The notes: generated by a model not told the origin, from the sequence alone. A DNA stretch of 64,000 nucleotides from Paractinoplanes brasiliensis (GCF_004362215.1 NZ_SNWR01000002.1:682001-746000); one strand, 5' to 3'. Positions 56,130 to 64,000 are shown, counted from the first letter of the stretch. Numbers and translations are program-made.

Positions 56130-57029
56130 ATGGCGTTCGATTCCACCGACCTGCGCTCCACCCTGCCGTCGGCCGCCGCCGCGGCGCCTGCCCCCGACCG
56201 GTTCTCCGGCGCCGAACACGTGCAGTTCCGCGACCTGGCCCCCGCCGAGAAGGACGACACCGTCTCGACCTGGTACGCCCGGGGGCAGAACTTCGTGGTC
56301 GGCTACTCCGAGCTCGACGGCGCCACCACGTTCAGCCGCACGGAACAGCCCGACGAGTACGTGGTGCTCCTGGCCGACGACACGCTCAGCGCCACCGTCG
56401 GCGAGGTCTCCGTGTCGGGCAAGACCATGATCGTGGTCCCGCCCGGCGACAGCAGCGTGACCGTCACCGGCCAGGGACGGGTGATCCGGCTGCTGACCAC
56501 CCGGTCGCCCGACATCGCCGCGCTGGCCGCCAACGCCGCCTCCTACGACGAACGGCACGAGAACATCGCCCCGTACGAGCCGTGGCCCGAACCCGTCGGC
56601 GGCTATCGCGTCCGCACGTACGACCTGACCGTCGAGCCCCTGAAGAACCCGCCGTTCCGGCTCTACCGCTGCACCACGTTCATGGTCAACTTCATCGACC
56701 CGAAGCAGGGCCCGCGCGACCCGTCGAAGATGTCGCCGCACAAGCACGACGACTTCGAGCAGTGCTCGATCGTGCTGGCCGGGGAGTACGTGCACCACAT
56801 CCGCTGGCCGTGGACGACCAACAAGGCCAACTGGCGCGACGACGAGCACCAGCGCGTGGCCGCCCCCGCGGTGACCGTCATCCCGCCGCCGTCGCTGCAC
56901 ACCAGCGAGGCGATCAGCGCCGGCACCAACCACCTGATCGACGTGTTCTGCCCGCCGCGCTTCGACTTCTCCGCCATGGAGGGCTGGGTCTTCAACGCCG
57001 CCGACTACCCCGCCCCGGAACCCCGGTGA
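56130..57029 (+). CDS. Bicupin-like protein
   Basis: A 299-residue protein with two cupin-like halves. The N-terminal half (residues about 40-135; FSRTEQPDEYVVLLADD ... MIVVPPGDSSVTV) lacks most metal ligands. The C-terminal half has SPHKHDDFEQCSIVLAGEYV and IPPPSLHTSEAISAG, with His and Glu ligands present, so one active site is expected. ATG 56130 has AAGGAGA upstream and lies 10 bp after the aldolase stop. Its end overlaps the monooxygenase GTG (GTGA). It may be a dioxygenase, isomerase or storage-type cupin; the reaction cannot be assigned. Confidence 0.72.
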   Translation: MAFDSTDLRSTLPSAAAAAPAPDRFSGAEHVQFRDLAPAEKDDTVSTWYARGQNFVVGYSELDGATTFSRTEQPDEYVVLLADDTLSATVGEVSVSGKTMIVVPPGDSSVTVTGQGRVIRLLTTRSPDIAALAANAASYDERHENIAPYEPWPEPVGGYRVRTYDLTVEPLKNPPFRLYRCTTFMVNFIDPKQGPRDPSKMSPHKHDDFEQCSIVLAGEYVHHIRWPWTTNKANWRDDEHQRVAAPAVTVIPPPSLHTSEAISAGTNHLIDVFCPPRFDFSAMEGWVFNAADYPAPEPR

Positions 57030-58471
57030 AGCGCCTGCGGGTGGCCGTCGTCGGCGCCGGGATGGGCGGCATCGCGGCCGCGGTCAAGCTGCGCCGCCGC
57101 ACCTCCGCCGAGATCGTCATCTACGAGCAGTCGGCCGGCGTCGGCGGCACCTGGTTCGACAACCGCTACCCGGGCTGCGAGGTCGACGTGCACTCGCACG
57201 CGTACTCGTTCTCGTTCCTCAAGTACGACTGGAAACGCAGCCACGCGACCCAGCCCGAACTTCTCGAGTACGCGGAACACGTCGTCGACCGCTTCGGGCT
57301 GCGCCCCTTCCTGCGCCTCAACACGCGCGTCACCGACCTGGTGTGGGAGGAGTCGAGCTCGACGTACACGCTGTCGACCTCCACCGGCGACACCGAGGAG
57401 TTCGACGTCGTGATCTCGGCGCTCGGGCTGCTCAGTGTCCCGCGGTACCCCGAGTGGCCGGGCCTCGAGACGTTCGCCGGCCCGTGCTTCCACACCTCAC
57501 GCTGGGAGGAACACGACCTCACCGGCAAGAACGTGGCAGTGGTGGGCACCGGGTCGACCGCCGTGCAGATCGTGCCCGCCATCGCGCCTGTCGCCGCAAG
57601 CGTCCACGTCTTCCAGCGCGAACCCGGGTGGATCGAACCCAAGAACGAACGTGAGTACACCGACCGCGAACGGCGGATCTTCCGGACCGTCCCGCTCGCC
57701 CAGCGCCTGCACCGCGCCTGGATCTTCCACAAGGGAAACCAGCGGTTCCGCGGCTACGACGTACGGTCCCGCCGGCAACGCCGCATGCGCGAGGTGTGTG
57801 AGCGCTTCATCGCGGGCAGCATCGCCGACCCGGCCACCCGCGCCGCCGTCACCCCCGGCTACCCGTGGGGCTGCAAACGCCCGGTGCTGTCGTCCACGTT
57901 CTACCCCACCCTCAACCGCGACAACGTCGAGCTCGTGCCGCACGCGGTGACAAACGTTTCCCCGTACGGGGTGACCGACGCGACCGGTGTCTCCCGCGAC
58001 GTCGACGTGCTCATCCTCAGCACCGGATTCCAGCCCACGAAGTTCCTGGCAAGCCTCGACGTCAAGGGCCGTGACGGGCGCAGCATCCACGACGTGTGGC
58101 GGGAACGGGCCAGCGCCTTCCTCGGCATCACGGTGCCCGGCTTCCCGAACTTCTTCATGCTCTACGGCCCCAACACCAACGGCGGGGTCTCGGTCATCGC
58201 CCAGCTCGAACGGCAGGCCGAGGTGGTCGTCCGGGCCGTACGCCGGATGGAGCGCTCACGCCGGACGGTGGACACCTCGCCCGAGGCCACCCGCCGGTTC
58301 GTCGCGTGGGTCGACAAACGCCTGGCCACCAGCGCGTCGGCGATGAACTCGGGCTGCCACAACTACTACCACGACCCGTCCGGCCACAACGTGACCCAAT
58401 GGCCGGCCGGTCACCTGGCGTACGCGCTGGCGACCCGCCTCATCGACCGCCTGGGCCTGCGCACCCGCTGA
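57026..58471 (+). CDS. Baeyer-Villiger-type flavin monooxygenase
   Basis: A 481-residue FAD/NADPH enzyme. VAVVGAGMGGIAAAVKLRRR binds FAD, and VGGTWFDNRYPGCEVDVHSH is the family's flavin-loop signature. The Baeyer-Villiger fingerprint FAGPCFHTSRWEEHD (FxGxxxHxxxW) is intact. NVAVVGTGSTAVQIVPAI binds NADPH and DVLILSTGFQPTKFL is the ATG motif. It should insert oxygen next to a ketone to give an ester or lactone. That product is what the island's two MBL lactonase-like enzymes could then open. GTG 57026 overlaps the cupin stop. Third gene of the aldolase operon. Confidence 0.92.
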   Translation: MKRLRVAVVGAGMGGIAAAVKLRRRTSAEIVIYEQSAGVGGTWFDNRYPGCEVDVHSHAYSFSFLKYDWKRSHATQPELLEYAEHVVDRFGLRPFLRLNTRVTDLVWEESSSTYTLSTSTGDTEEFDVVISALGLLSVPRYPEWPGLETFAGPCFHTSRWEEHDLTGKNVAVVGTGSTAVQIVPAIAPVAASVHVFQREPGWIEPKNEREYTDRERRIFRTVPLAQRLHRAWIFHKGNQRFRGYDVRSRRQRRMREVCERFIAGSIADPATRAAVTPGYPWGCKRPVLSSTFYPTLNRDNVELVPHAVTNVSPYGVTDATGVSRDVDVLILSTGFQPTKFLASLDVKGRDGRSIHDVWRERASAFLGITVPGFPNFFMLYGPNTNGGVSVIAQLERQAEVVVRAVRRMERSRRTVDTSPEATRRFVAWVDKRLATSASAMNSGCHNYYHDPSGHNVTQWPAGHLAYALATRLIDRLGLRTR

Positions 58472-58483
58472 CAGCGACGGCGC

Positions 58484-59512
58484 TCATGCCTTGATCTCCG
58501 CCTTCGCCTGAGCCATGTCGGGGGAGAGCTCCGCGTCCTTGTTGAGGAACTCCTTCAAGACGGTGCTGTTCCCCTTGAGACACGCGATTTCCTCATCGGA
58601 GTACTGATAGGAATCCGGATCGGGATTGTTCAGGCGCTTCTCGCGATCCTCGTCCATGAAATATGCGTCGGCGCCGCTCGGAGCGTCCGGAACGCTGACG
58701 ACGGCCGTGCCCGCGGGCAGCCCGGTCGCGTTGCCGTCGGCCAGTAGCTCGAACGTGAGCCGATACAGATGAATCGTGGTGGGTTCCTGCCGCGGTGCGG
58801 TGGTGAAGCGCAGCGCGAACCGGTCGGCCTCGTCGGCCGCCTGCTGTTGACTCACCGGCACCTTGAGCACGGTGCCGGGAGCCGGCCGCAGCGGCAGCTC
58901 GACGTCGTACGCTCCAGATACCGTGAGCGCCCCGCCCTGGGAACCGCACTGCTCGACAACAATCGACTCCTCGACCGTCACGAGCACCCGCGTGGTCACC
59001 GACCGCTGCGCGGCCCGGTTGAGCAGCGTGAACTCCACCGCGGGCCGCGTTAGTCCGGTGTTCACGTCGTTCGGGTCACCGTTGAGTTCGGAGTCGCGCA
59101 CGACCAGGTCGATCACACGCGGGCCGGTCGGCCGAGGCGCCGCCGACGAGGTCGGGGCCGCGGCGCTGGTGGCCGGCGGGGCGGCCGCCGGTTCGTCACC
59201 GGCCAGCATGTCGCGCCAGTCGGGCACGGCGGCCAGCACCCCGATCGCCAGCGCGGCAAAGGTGGACAGCGCGACCAGGGCGGTCAGGCCGGGCCGCTGA
59301 TCCAGCCGCTGCAGAAAACCCTGTTCCGGAGAAGGCAGGGCGCCGCCACCGGATGCCTCCTCCGTTGCCGTCGGCCGGGCCGTTTCCGGTTCATCCCCAC
59401 GATGCAACGGCTGGTCGTGTTGTTCCGGCGCCTTACGCGGTTGTTCCTCGGCCGTTGCCACAGCATCCCCCGTGCTTGCCCCGCCAAAAACACGGACAGG
59501 GTAGCGCTTCAT
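58484..59512 (-). CDS. Single-pass membrane protein of unknown function
   Basis: A 342-residue protein. A hydrophilic N-terminus of about 75 residues with many Glu, Gln and Arg is followed by one helix (LTALVALSTFAALAIGVLAAV). A Pro/Ala/Ser stalk and an extracellular domain of about 200 residues come next, with Ig-like strand patterns (VIDLVVRDSELNGDPNDVNTG, VTTRVLVTVEESIVVEQCGS). The C-terminus is acidic, with YSDEEIACLKGN. No enzymatic motif or known family is recognised. It interrupts the catabolic island, with a 12-bp convergent gap to the monooxygenase, and has no GntR operator, so it may not belong to the pathway. Confidence 0.65.
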   Translation of the reverse strand: MKRYPVRVFGGASTGDAVATAEEQPRKAPEQHDQPLHRGDEPETARPTATEEASGGGALPSPEQGFLQRLDQRPGLTALVALSTFAALAIGVLAAVPDWRDMLAGDEPAAAPPATSAAAPTSSAAPRPTGPRVIDLVVRDSELNGDPNDVNTGLTRPAVEFTLLNRAAQRSVTTRVLVTVEESIVVEQCGSQGGALTVSGAYDVELPLRPAPGTVLKVPVSQQQAADEADRFALRFTTAPRQEPTTIHLYRLTFELLADGNATGLPAGTAVVSVPDAPSGADAYFMDEDREKRLNNPDPDSYQYSDEEIACLKGNSTVLKEFLNKDAELSPDMAQAKAEIKA

Positions 59513-59561
59513 CGATACTTCCGATGAGCGCGTGGCCGTCTCAAGGGTTGCGAGTGCTCAC

Positions 59562-60383
59562 TTACCGGGGCGAGCTGTCCAGGGTGGAGATCTCGGCGAT
59601 GTGCAGGCCGTCCGGGCCCACGGTGGTGGGGAAGCGGTCCCACAGGGCGGCCTCGTGGAACGGGAGCACCCGGCTGGTGTCGCCGTCGACCGAGGTGAGC
59701 AGCTCGTCGGCGAAGTCGAGCCACCGCGAGGCGCTGCCTGTCGTCATGGCGATGGGGGCCAGGATGCCGTCGCCGTGCAGGCCCTCCAGGTTCTCGTAGC
59801 TGTAGACGTTGTCGCCGGCGAAAACCCAGGGACCGACGGCGACCACCTGCGAGCCCGCGGTGTGGGTGTCGTGGGCCGGGCGCAGCGAGACGCCCGGGGC
59901 GACCGTTGCTCGGCCGTCGACCAGGGTGGCGCGGCCCGCGTCGAGCAGGGCGGGCAGGTCGGCCTGGCACGAGCGGGTCAGGAACTCGAAACGCGCCGGG
60001 CGGGCGGCCGCGGCCACGTACGAATCGATTTCGCGCCGCTGGATCCACACGTGCGCGCCGGGGAAGTCGCCGACGCAACCGGCGTGGTCGAAGTGGTTGT
60101 GGGTCAGCAGGATCGTGTCGACCTGCTCGGGCCGTACGCCCACCCGGGCCAGCACGTCGACCGGCCTCGCCCACTGCGTGCGCCCGTATTTTCCGGTGAG
60201 CCGCTGATGCACGGCAGGGTCGTGGAAGCCCGTGTCGACCAGGATGCAGCGGTCGGCCGAGCGCAGCAGTCCGAAGCAGTACGGCATGCGCCGGTACCCC
60301 TCGTTGGGCTGCGCGGCGAACAGGTTGCTGGCCGGGAACCTGTCGACGTAGCCGTATTCGAGGACCGTGACCGACCAGTTCAC
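59562..60383 (-). CDS. MBL-fold hydrolase, lactonase-like, second copy
   Basis: A 273-residue metallo-beta-lactamase-fold enzyme. Zinc ligands are in LLTHNHFDHAGC (HxHxDH), PAHDTHTAGSQ, VFAGDNVYSYE and LPFHEAALW. It resembles AHL-lactonase-like proteins but is distinct from the enzyme at 44853. The Tyr-containing start NWSVTVLEYGYVDRFPASN is characteristic of this subgroup. GTG 60383 overlaps the CMD gene stop (GTGA). It is the third gene of the operon that starts at 61898 under GntR operator e. Lactone hydrolysis following Baeyer-Villiger oxidation is the most economical role, by inference. Confidence 0.87.
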   Translation of the reverse strand: MNWSVTVLEYGYVDRFPASNLFAAQPNEGYRRMPYCFGLLRSADRCILVDTGFHDPAVHQRLTGKYGRTQWARPVDVLARVGVRPEQVDTILLTHNHFDHAGCVGDFPGAHVWIQRREIDSYVAAAARPARFEFLTRSCQADLPALLDAGRATLVDGRATVAPGVSLRPAHDTHTAGSQVVAVGPWVFAGDNVYSYENLEGLHGDGILAPIAMTTGSASRWLDFADELLTSVDGDTSRVLPFHEAALWDRFPTTVGPDGLHIAEISTLDSSPR

Positions 60384-60943
60384 GCCGGCGGCCGTACGTC
60401 GAAGACGGCGAGCTGCCACGCGACCGTCGTGTAGTAGCCGACCAGCGTCACCAGTTCGAGCAGCCCCGCCTCGCCCAGCAGTCCGGCCGCCGCACGGAAC
60501 TCGTCGTCGTCGAGCGTGCCGTGGTCGAGCACGCTCACCGTCGTACGGAAAACGCACGCCTCGACCTCGGACAGCTCGGCCGGTTCCTTGCGGTCGGCCA
60601 GCCCGGCCAGGTCGTCGGCGGTGAGCCCGGCCGCGGCGCCGGCGCGTTCGTGGGCGTACAGCTCGAAGGGGCTTTTGTGGTGGTGGCCGACGAGCAGGAT
60701 GGCGATCTCGCGGGCCCGCAGCGGAAGTTGCGAGCCGAACCGGACGGCGCTGCCGATCTGCTGCATGGCCCGGCCGAACACCGGGTTGATGATCCAGATC
60801 GCGGGCGGGCCCAGGAGCCGGCCGTCGTCGCCGACGAGCGAGAACGGGCTGGCCGGGGCGATCCGGGGACCGCTGGTGTAGATGTCGTACAGCTCCCGCT
60901 GCTCGGCGGTCATGGCGGCGGGGTCGACGTCATCGATTCTCAA
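60380..60943 (-). CDS. Carboxymuconolactone decarboxylase-like (AhpD fold) protein, third copy
   Basis: A 187-residue CMD protein. It has MTAEQRELYDIYTSGPRI, then PPAIWIINPVFGRAMQQIGSAVRFGSQLPLRAREIAILLV in two blocks, and HHHKSPFELYAHERAGAAAGL. The Cys pair of AhpD is absent; the His cluster FELYAHERAG remains. TTG 60943 is suggested as start because GGGAGAG lies just before it. ATG 60913 is a shorter option. Either overlaps or abuts the upstream DUF6282-type gene. Of the three CMD proteins in the island, all under or beside pathway promoters, this is the most divergent. Reaction unknown. Confidence 0.8.
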   Translation of the reverse strand: MRIDDVDPAAMTAEQRELYDIYTSGPRIAPASPFSLVGDDGRLLGPPAIWIINPVFGRAMQQIGSAVRFGSQLPLRAREIAILLVGHHHKSPFELYAHERAGAAAGLTADDLAGLADRKEPAELSEVEACVFRTTVSVLDHGTLDDDEFRAAAGLLGEAGLLELVTLVGYYTTVAWQLAVFDVRPPA

Positions 60944-61898
60944 GCGGCTCTCCCAGGGACGAGCGGTTCCCGGCAACAAGCGGATCTCCCAGGAACAGGC
61001 GGGGGTTGTCGCACACCATCGTGCGGATCTCGGCGGGGGCCGAGCCCAGGTAGGCCAGCTGCTCGACGAACATGCGCAGGCATTCCGGCTCGGGCGGCAC
61101 CCAGCGCGAGAACACGTCGGTCGTCAGGATCGACCGTTCGGGCCCGACCGCGGTGAGCGCCGCGTGCACGTCGCGGACGGTCAGGTGCGCGTCGGGGTGC
61201 ACCAGCGGCGCGTTGCAGAACTCGAGCCAGGCGCCCGCGCCGGCCAGGTCGCGCAGCACGGCCGGGTCCGACGTGTAGTGCAGCGGATGGGTGATCAGCA
61301 GCCGCTGCCCGATCTCGGCGCAGTAGGCGGCCACCGCCCGGCTCTCCTCGATCGATGCGTGCCCCGTGGCCAGGGCCACGCCCCGGTCCTTGCAGGCATC
61401 GATCACTTCCCTCGTACGGCCGCAGAGCGCGCCGCCGGGTTCGCACAGCGCGACGGCGGTGCGGGCCGCGTACGTGTCGAACGAGGGCGCAAGCCGTCCC
61501 AGCAGCGTCGAGATGTAGCCCCCGCGCGCGGTGTCGGCGACCGTGCCCCAGGTCGGCAGGAACACCACGCGCGCGCCGTGGGCGGCCGCCAGCTCGACCA
61601 CCGCCGGTTCGAGCCCACCGGCCGGCGGGTTGAGCGTGATGCTGCCGTGCACCATGAACCCTGTTCCGTCCAGCGCCTCCCGCACAGCCCGCGCGCGGTC
61701 GGTGGTGGCCCACAGATGCGACTTGAGAACCCAGCCCCCCATCCCGTACGCCTGGGCCAGGCGCGCCACCTCGACGTCGGCGCCCCGGTTGGCCAGGGTG
61801 GGGGAGAGGTCGGGCTGGCCGTGCACATGGACGTCGATCGCCCCGTCGAGCAGGGCGCCGAAGCCGTCCGGCAGCGCTGCCGGTATCAGGTCGGTCAC
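60930..61898 (-). CDS. DUF6282-type metal-dependent hydrolase (amidohydrolase-like barrel), copy 2
   Basis: A 322-residue TIM-barrel protein related to the one at 45794. The metal motif AIDVHVHGQPDLSPT (DxHxH), WVLKSHLWATTD, ALATGHASIEESR, LLITHPLHYT and the acid in ILTTDVFSRW occur in the same order as in copy 1, so the metal site is complete. GTG 61898 is chosen because a -10 (TACAAT, 61910-61905 minus) ends six bases before it, which predicts a leaderless message. It heads the operon with the CMD and MBL genes and is directly under GntR operator e. Confidence 0.77.
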   Translation of the reverse strand: MTDLIPAALPDGFGALLDGAIDVHVHGQPDLSPTLANRGADVEVARLAQAYGMGGWVLKSHLWATTDRARAVREALDGTGFMVHGSITLNPPAGGLEPAVVELAAAHGARVVFLPTWGTVADTARGGYISTLLGRLAPSFDTYAARTAVALCEPGGALCGRTREVIDACKDRGVALATGHASIEESRAVAAYCAEIGQRLLITHPLHYTSDPAVLRDLAGAGAWLEFCNAPLVHPDAHLTVRDVHAALTAVGPERSILTTDVFSRWVPPEPECLRMFVEQLAYLGSAPAEIRTMVCDNPRLFLGDPLVAGNRSSLGEPLENR

Positions 61899-61904
61899 CG
61901 CTGG

Positions 61905-61933
61905 ATTGTATGACTGTATGACACTACGCTCAA
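61905..61933 (-). promoter_or_regulatory. Leaderless promoter with GntR operator e
   Basis: On the minus strand, TTGAGC (61933-61928), 17 bp, TACAAT (61910-61905), six bases, GTG start. Between the two boxes lies 61907-61923, read on the plus strand as TGTATGACTGTATGACA, two direct copies of the half-site TGTATGAC instead of the inverted arrangement at site a. Confidence 0.65.
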
Positions 61934-61965
61934 GCACCGAATCGTGGGGCCGCCTGGCCTGACCG

Positions 61966-63114
61966 TCAACGCCCCGGGGTCCAGATCCAGGTGTCGTCGA
62001 GCAGCGTGCCGCCGTCGTCCTTGTCCCATCGGGCGCCGCCGAAGATCACCATCGCCGCGCCGGCCGCCACGACTGTCCGGCCGGTGACGTTTCGGGGTGA
62101 CGGGTCGCCGGGGCGCTCCCATGTGTTCGTCACGGTGTCGAGCACGGCGTCGGCGGGCCCGGGATAGAGCGCGGCTGTGCCGGTGCGAGCCCCGCCGCCC
62201 AGCGCTTCGGCCTCCAGCGAGTGACCGCCCGGCGGGTCGGGCAACGGTGACCAGGCCCCGGTGGCCGGGTCGACGATGCCGCCGTTCGGATAGCTGCGGC
62301 CCCAGTTGCCGACCTGCCCGCCGTCCGCGCCGCCCAGGGTGGGGTTGACGAGTTCGTCCCCGGTGGCCAGCCACGGGCCAGTGCGGAGCATCGGCAGATC
62401 GGGCAGCCGCCGCCACGACCGGCTGTCCAGGTCCAGCAGCGCGGCCCGGGTCAGGGACGGACCGTCCGCGCCGGGGTTGGGAACCAGTTCGTGTTCGAAG
62501 AGCGCCAGTTCGCTTCCGGTCCACGCCATCGACCGATCGAAGGCCGGTCCCAGCGGATCCGCGGGCAGGGTCGTCCACGTGCCGGTGCCGGGGTCGAGCA
62601 GGAAGTCGTCGCCCGGCCCGGCCTCGTCGGTTCCCCCGTACGCGACCAGGCCGTTCCCGGCGGCGACGAGCTGGAAGCCGCGAGCCGGGTCGAACGGGGT
62701 GGGCAGCCGGCTCCACGCGTCCCGGTCGACGCGGTAGACGAGCAGTTCGCGCCGGGACCCGTACGGGAGGACGAAGGCGGTGGAACCGAGCACCACGCCC
62801 TGCGCCCCGAGCGTCGGGACCGGGGGAGCGGCGATCGTGCGCCAGCCGTTCGTGCCGGGATCGAGCGCGGCCGCGTCGGTGAGCGGCGTCGGGTCGGTCG
62901 CACAGCTCGCGTTGGGCGGGCACGGGGGACCGCCGGCGCCGCCGATCAGCAGCACTTCGCGCCCGGTCCACAACCCGAGCGCCTGCTCCCTCGGGCCGAG
63001 AGGGCCGGCGGACACCTGCCGCCAGCCCTCCCGTCTTGCCTCCTGCTCGCTGCTCCCCGTGGCGCACGCCCCCAGCAGCAGAACCCCGCTCAACGCCCCC
63101 GCGACCAGTCTCAT
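61966..63114 (-). CDS. Kelch-like beta-propeller lipoprotein
   Basis: A 382-residue exported protein. The lipobox VLLLGACATG anchors it after a short signal peptide. The rest is made of repeats of about 50 residues with the kelch pattern of paired Gly and a later Trp: REVLLIGGAGG, NGWRTIAAPPVP, NGLVAYGGTDEAG, GTWTTLPADP, RSWRRLPDLP and GAWSPLPDPP, giving a six- or seven-bladed propeller. The radical-copper residues of galactose oxidase are not evident, so a binding role is more likely. It follows the catabolic island but has no GntR site. The next gene downstream in the window is another propeller-like protein. Confidence 0.83.
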   Translation of the reverse strand: MRLVAGALSGVLLLGACATGSSEQEARREGWRQVSAGPLGPREQALGLWTGREVLLIGGAGGPPCPPNASCATDPTPLTDAAALDPGTNGWRTIAAPPVPTLGAQGVVLGSTAFVLPYGSRRELLVYRVDRDAWSRLPTPFDPARGFQLVAAGNGLVAYGGTDEAGPGDDFLLDPGTGTWTTLPADPLGPAFDRSMAWTGSELALFEHELVPNPGADGPSLTRAALLDLDSRSWRRLPDLPMLRTGPWLATGDELVNPTLGGADGGQVGNWGRSYPNGGIVDPATGAWSPLPDPPGGHSLEAEALGGGARTGTAALYPGPADAVLDTVTNTWERPGDPSPRNVTGRTVVAAGAAMVIFGGARWDKDDGGTLLDDTWIWTPGR

Positions 63115-63132
63115 GAGGGCTTCGACGGTCCG

Positions 63133-64000
63133 TCAGGCCTCGCAGTTCCACACCAGCGGGCGGTTGGCGACATCCTCGTCGCTCATGTCGGTCGTGTAGC
63201 CGCCGGCCACCTTGCCGTCGGCGCTGAACGCGCTCACCACGTACTCGCGCATGCCCTGGTAGCGCGGCAGCGGGACCACCTTGTCGCCGACGGCGATGAC
63301 CGCGTCGTTGATGCCTTTCGTGCCGAGCGCCCAGCCGTTGGCGGCGCCGAGCACCGGCGTGCCGAGGTCACCGCCGGGCAGCCGCTCGAACGCGCCGGTG
63401 GCGATCGTGTACCGGAAAGGGGCGGAGGGGCGGACCGTGCCGTCCTTCAGGTCGCCCACCGTGCGCCCGTAGACCACGCCCTCGATGATCGACTCGGGCC
63501 AGAAGAAGGCGGCCTTCTTGCCGTCGACGGTGGGCGGGCTCAGCAGCCGGCCGGTGCCGTCGGGCAGCCAGAGGTAGCCGTGGCCCTCACCGGCCTTGCG
63601 ATAGATCCGCCCGGCGATCGTGCCGTCCTCGTCGATCTCGGTCGCGTCGCCGCCGATGTACCCGGCCGGGAGCGGAAGCTCCTCCGGGCTCGCCTTGTCC
63701 GACGCCCACCGGGCCGGTTTCCCGCCGAAGTGCGGCTCCGCCAGGGTGCCGGCGATGACCCCGGCGTCGTTGATCGCGACCGCGACGGCCCTGCCACCGG
63801 CCAGCCTGGTGCCACCCGCCCGGGAGCTGTACGCCGACTGCCGGCCCTTGGCGTCGTTGCTGTAGCCCACGGCCAGCCCGGAGGAGTTGATGTCGTCCCA
63901 CGACGCGTCCGCGCCCGGCATCGGCGGCGCCGGCAGCAACTTGCCGTCCTTCCACAGCACCGTTTCCACCCCGCCCGGGGGATAGACGCGCCCGGCCAGG
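63133..64000 (-). CDS. HAF-like repeat/beta-propeller protein, 5' truncated by window edge
   Basis: The frame is open from the right window edge to a stop at 63133, giving at least 289 residues; the start is outside. It consists of repeats with the pattern WDDINSSGLAVGYSNDAKGRQSA, AVAINDAGVIAGTL, ATEIDEDGTIAGRIYR and GINDAVIAVGD, the IN-x-x-G-x-VVG-type motif of HAF extracellular repeats. They fold as propeller blades with no known activity. The C-terminus ends RPLVWNCEA, with a Cys that may form a disulphide. It precedes the kelch-like lipoprotein by 18 bp in the same direction, so the two are probably co-transcribed. An export signal is likely but not visible here. Confidence 0.75.
   Translation of the reverse strand, partial: LAGRVYPPGGVETVLWKDGKLLPAPPMPGADASWDDINSSGLAVGYSNDAKGRQSAYSSRAGGTRLAGGRAVAVAINDAGVIAGTLAEPHFGGKPARWASDKASPEELPLPAGYIGGDATEIDEDGTIAGRIYRKAGEGHGYLWLPDGTGRLLSPPTVDGKKAAFFWPESIIEGVVYGRTVGDLKDGTVRPSAPFRYTIATGAFERLPGGDLGTPVLGAANGWALGTKGINDAVIAVGDKVVPLPRYQGMREYVVSAFSADGKVAGGYTTDMSDEDVANRPLVWNCEA

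Overview
The window is 64 kb of very GC-rich actinobacterial DNA. Strong third-position GC, many GTG starts, long chains of 4-bp stop/start overlaps and frequent leaderless-looking promoters support this. The gene repertoire and the recurrent palindrome CCCGTACGGG suggest Micromonosporaceae (Actinoplanes-like); this is an inference, since no marker gene is present. No rRNA, tRNA, CRISPR array or intact mobile element was seen.

Layout. 1-13.7 kb holds housekeeping and accessory genes: a truncated MFS exporter, a HEAT-repeat protein, a membrane diguanylate cyclase, a PadR regulator with its membrane partner, a hydrolase, a RibD-like reductase, a GNAT, an epoxide hydrolase, a membrane beta-helix protein and a two-component pair. 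13.7-24.1 kb looks like a small biosynthetic cluster: an aromatic amino acid lyase (tyrosine-type selectivity pair), two FOXRED2-like flavoproteins, an FMN 2-hydroxyacid oxidase, a membrane-anchored P450, an antiporter and an ANL acyl ligase. Three of its promoters share one unusual architecture. 24.1-25.8 kb is a repeat array plus an IS256-type transposase relic. 25.8-39.9 kb is mixed: LD-carboxypeptidase, hybrid histidine kinase, L-2-hydroxyglutarate oxidase, methyltransferase, GGDEF/EAL protein, Trypco1 protein, AbfB-domain protein, lipase and flavin monooxygenase. 40-61.9 kb is a large catabolic island: a 9-gene transporter-plus-enzyme operon and several satellite operons, with IclR and GntR regulators. 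It ends with a kelch-like lipoprotein and a partial beta-propeller gene.

How the genes work together. In the catabolic island a 17-bp palindrome (best copy TGTATGACTGTCATACA) recurs at five promoters, usually over the -10/-35 region and next to a GntR/FCD gene, which implies one repressor controlling the pathway. The enzymes (Baeyer-Villiger-type monooxygenase, two MBL lactonase-like hydrolases, SDRs, ALDH, two beta-hydroxyacid dehydrogenases, an HpaI aldolase, a TPP enzyme, three CMD proteins, two DUF6282-type hydrolases, cupins) would fit oxygenation, lactone opening and chain cleavage of an imported organic compound whose identity cannot be read from the sequence.

A second theme is tandem repeats. 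At least seven intergenic arrays (periods 16, 30, 41, 46, 50, 62 and 140 bp) and four in-frame arrays (15, 18, 24 and 54 bp) lie inside otherwise normal enzyme genes, all with different unit sequences.
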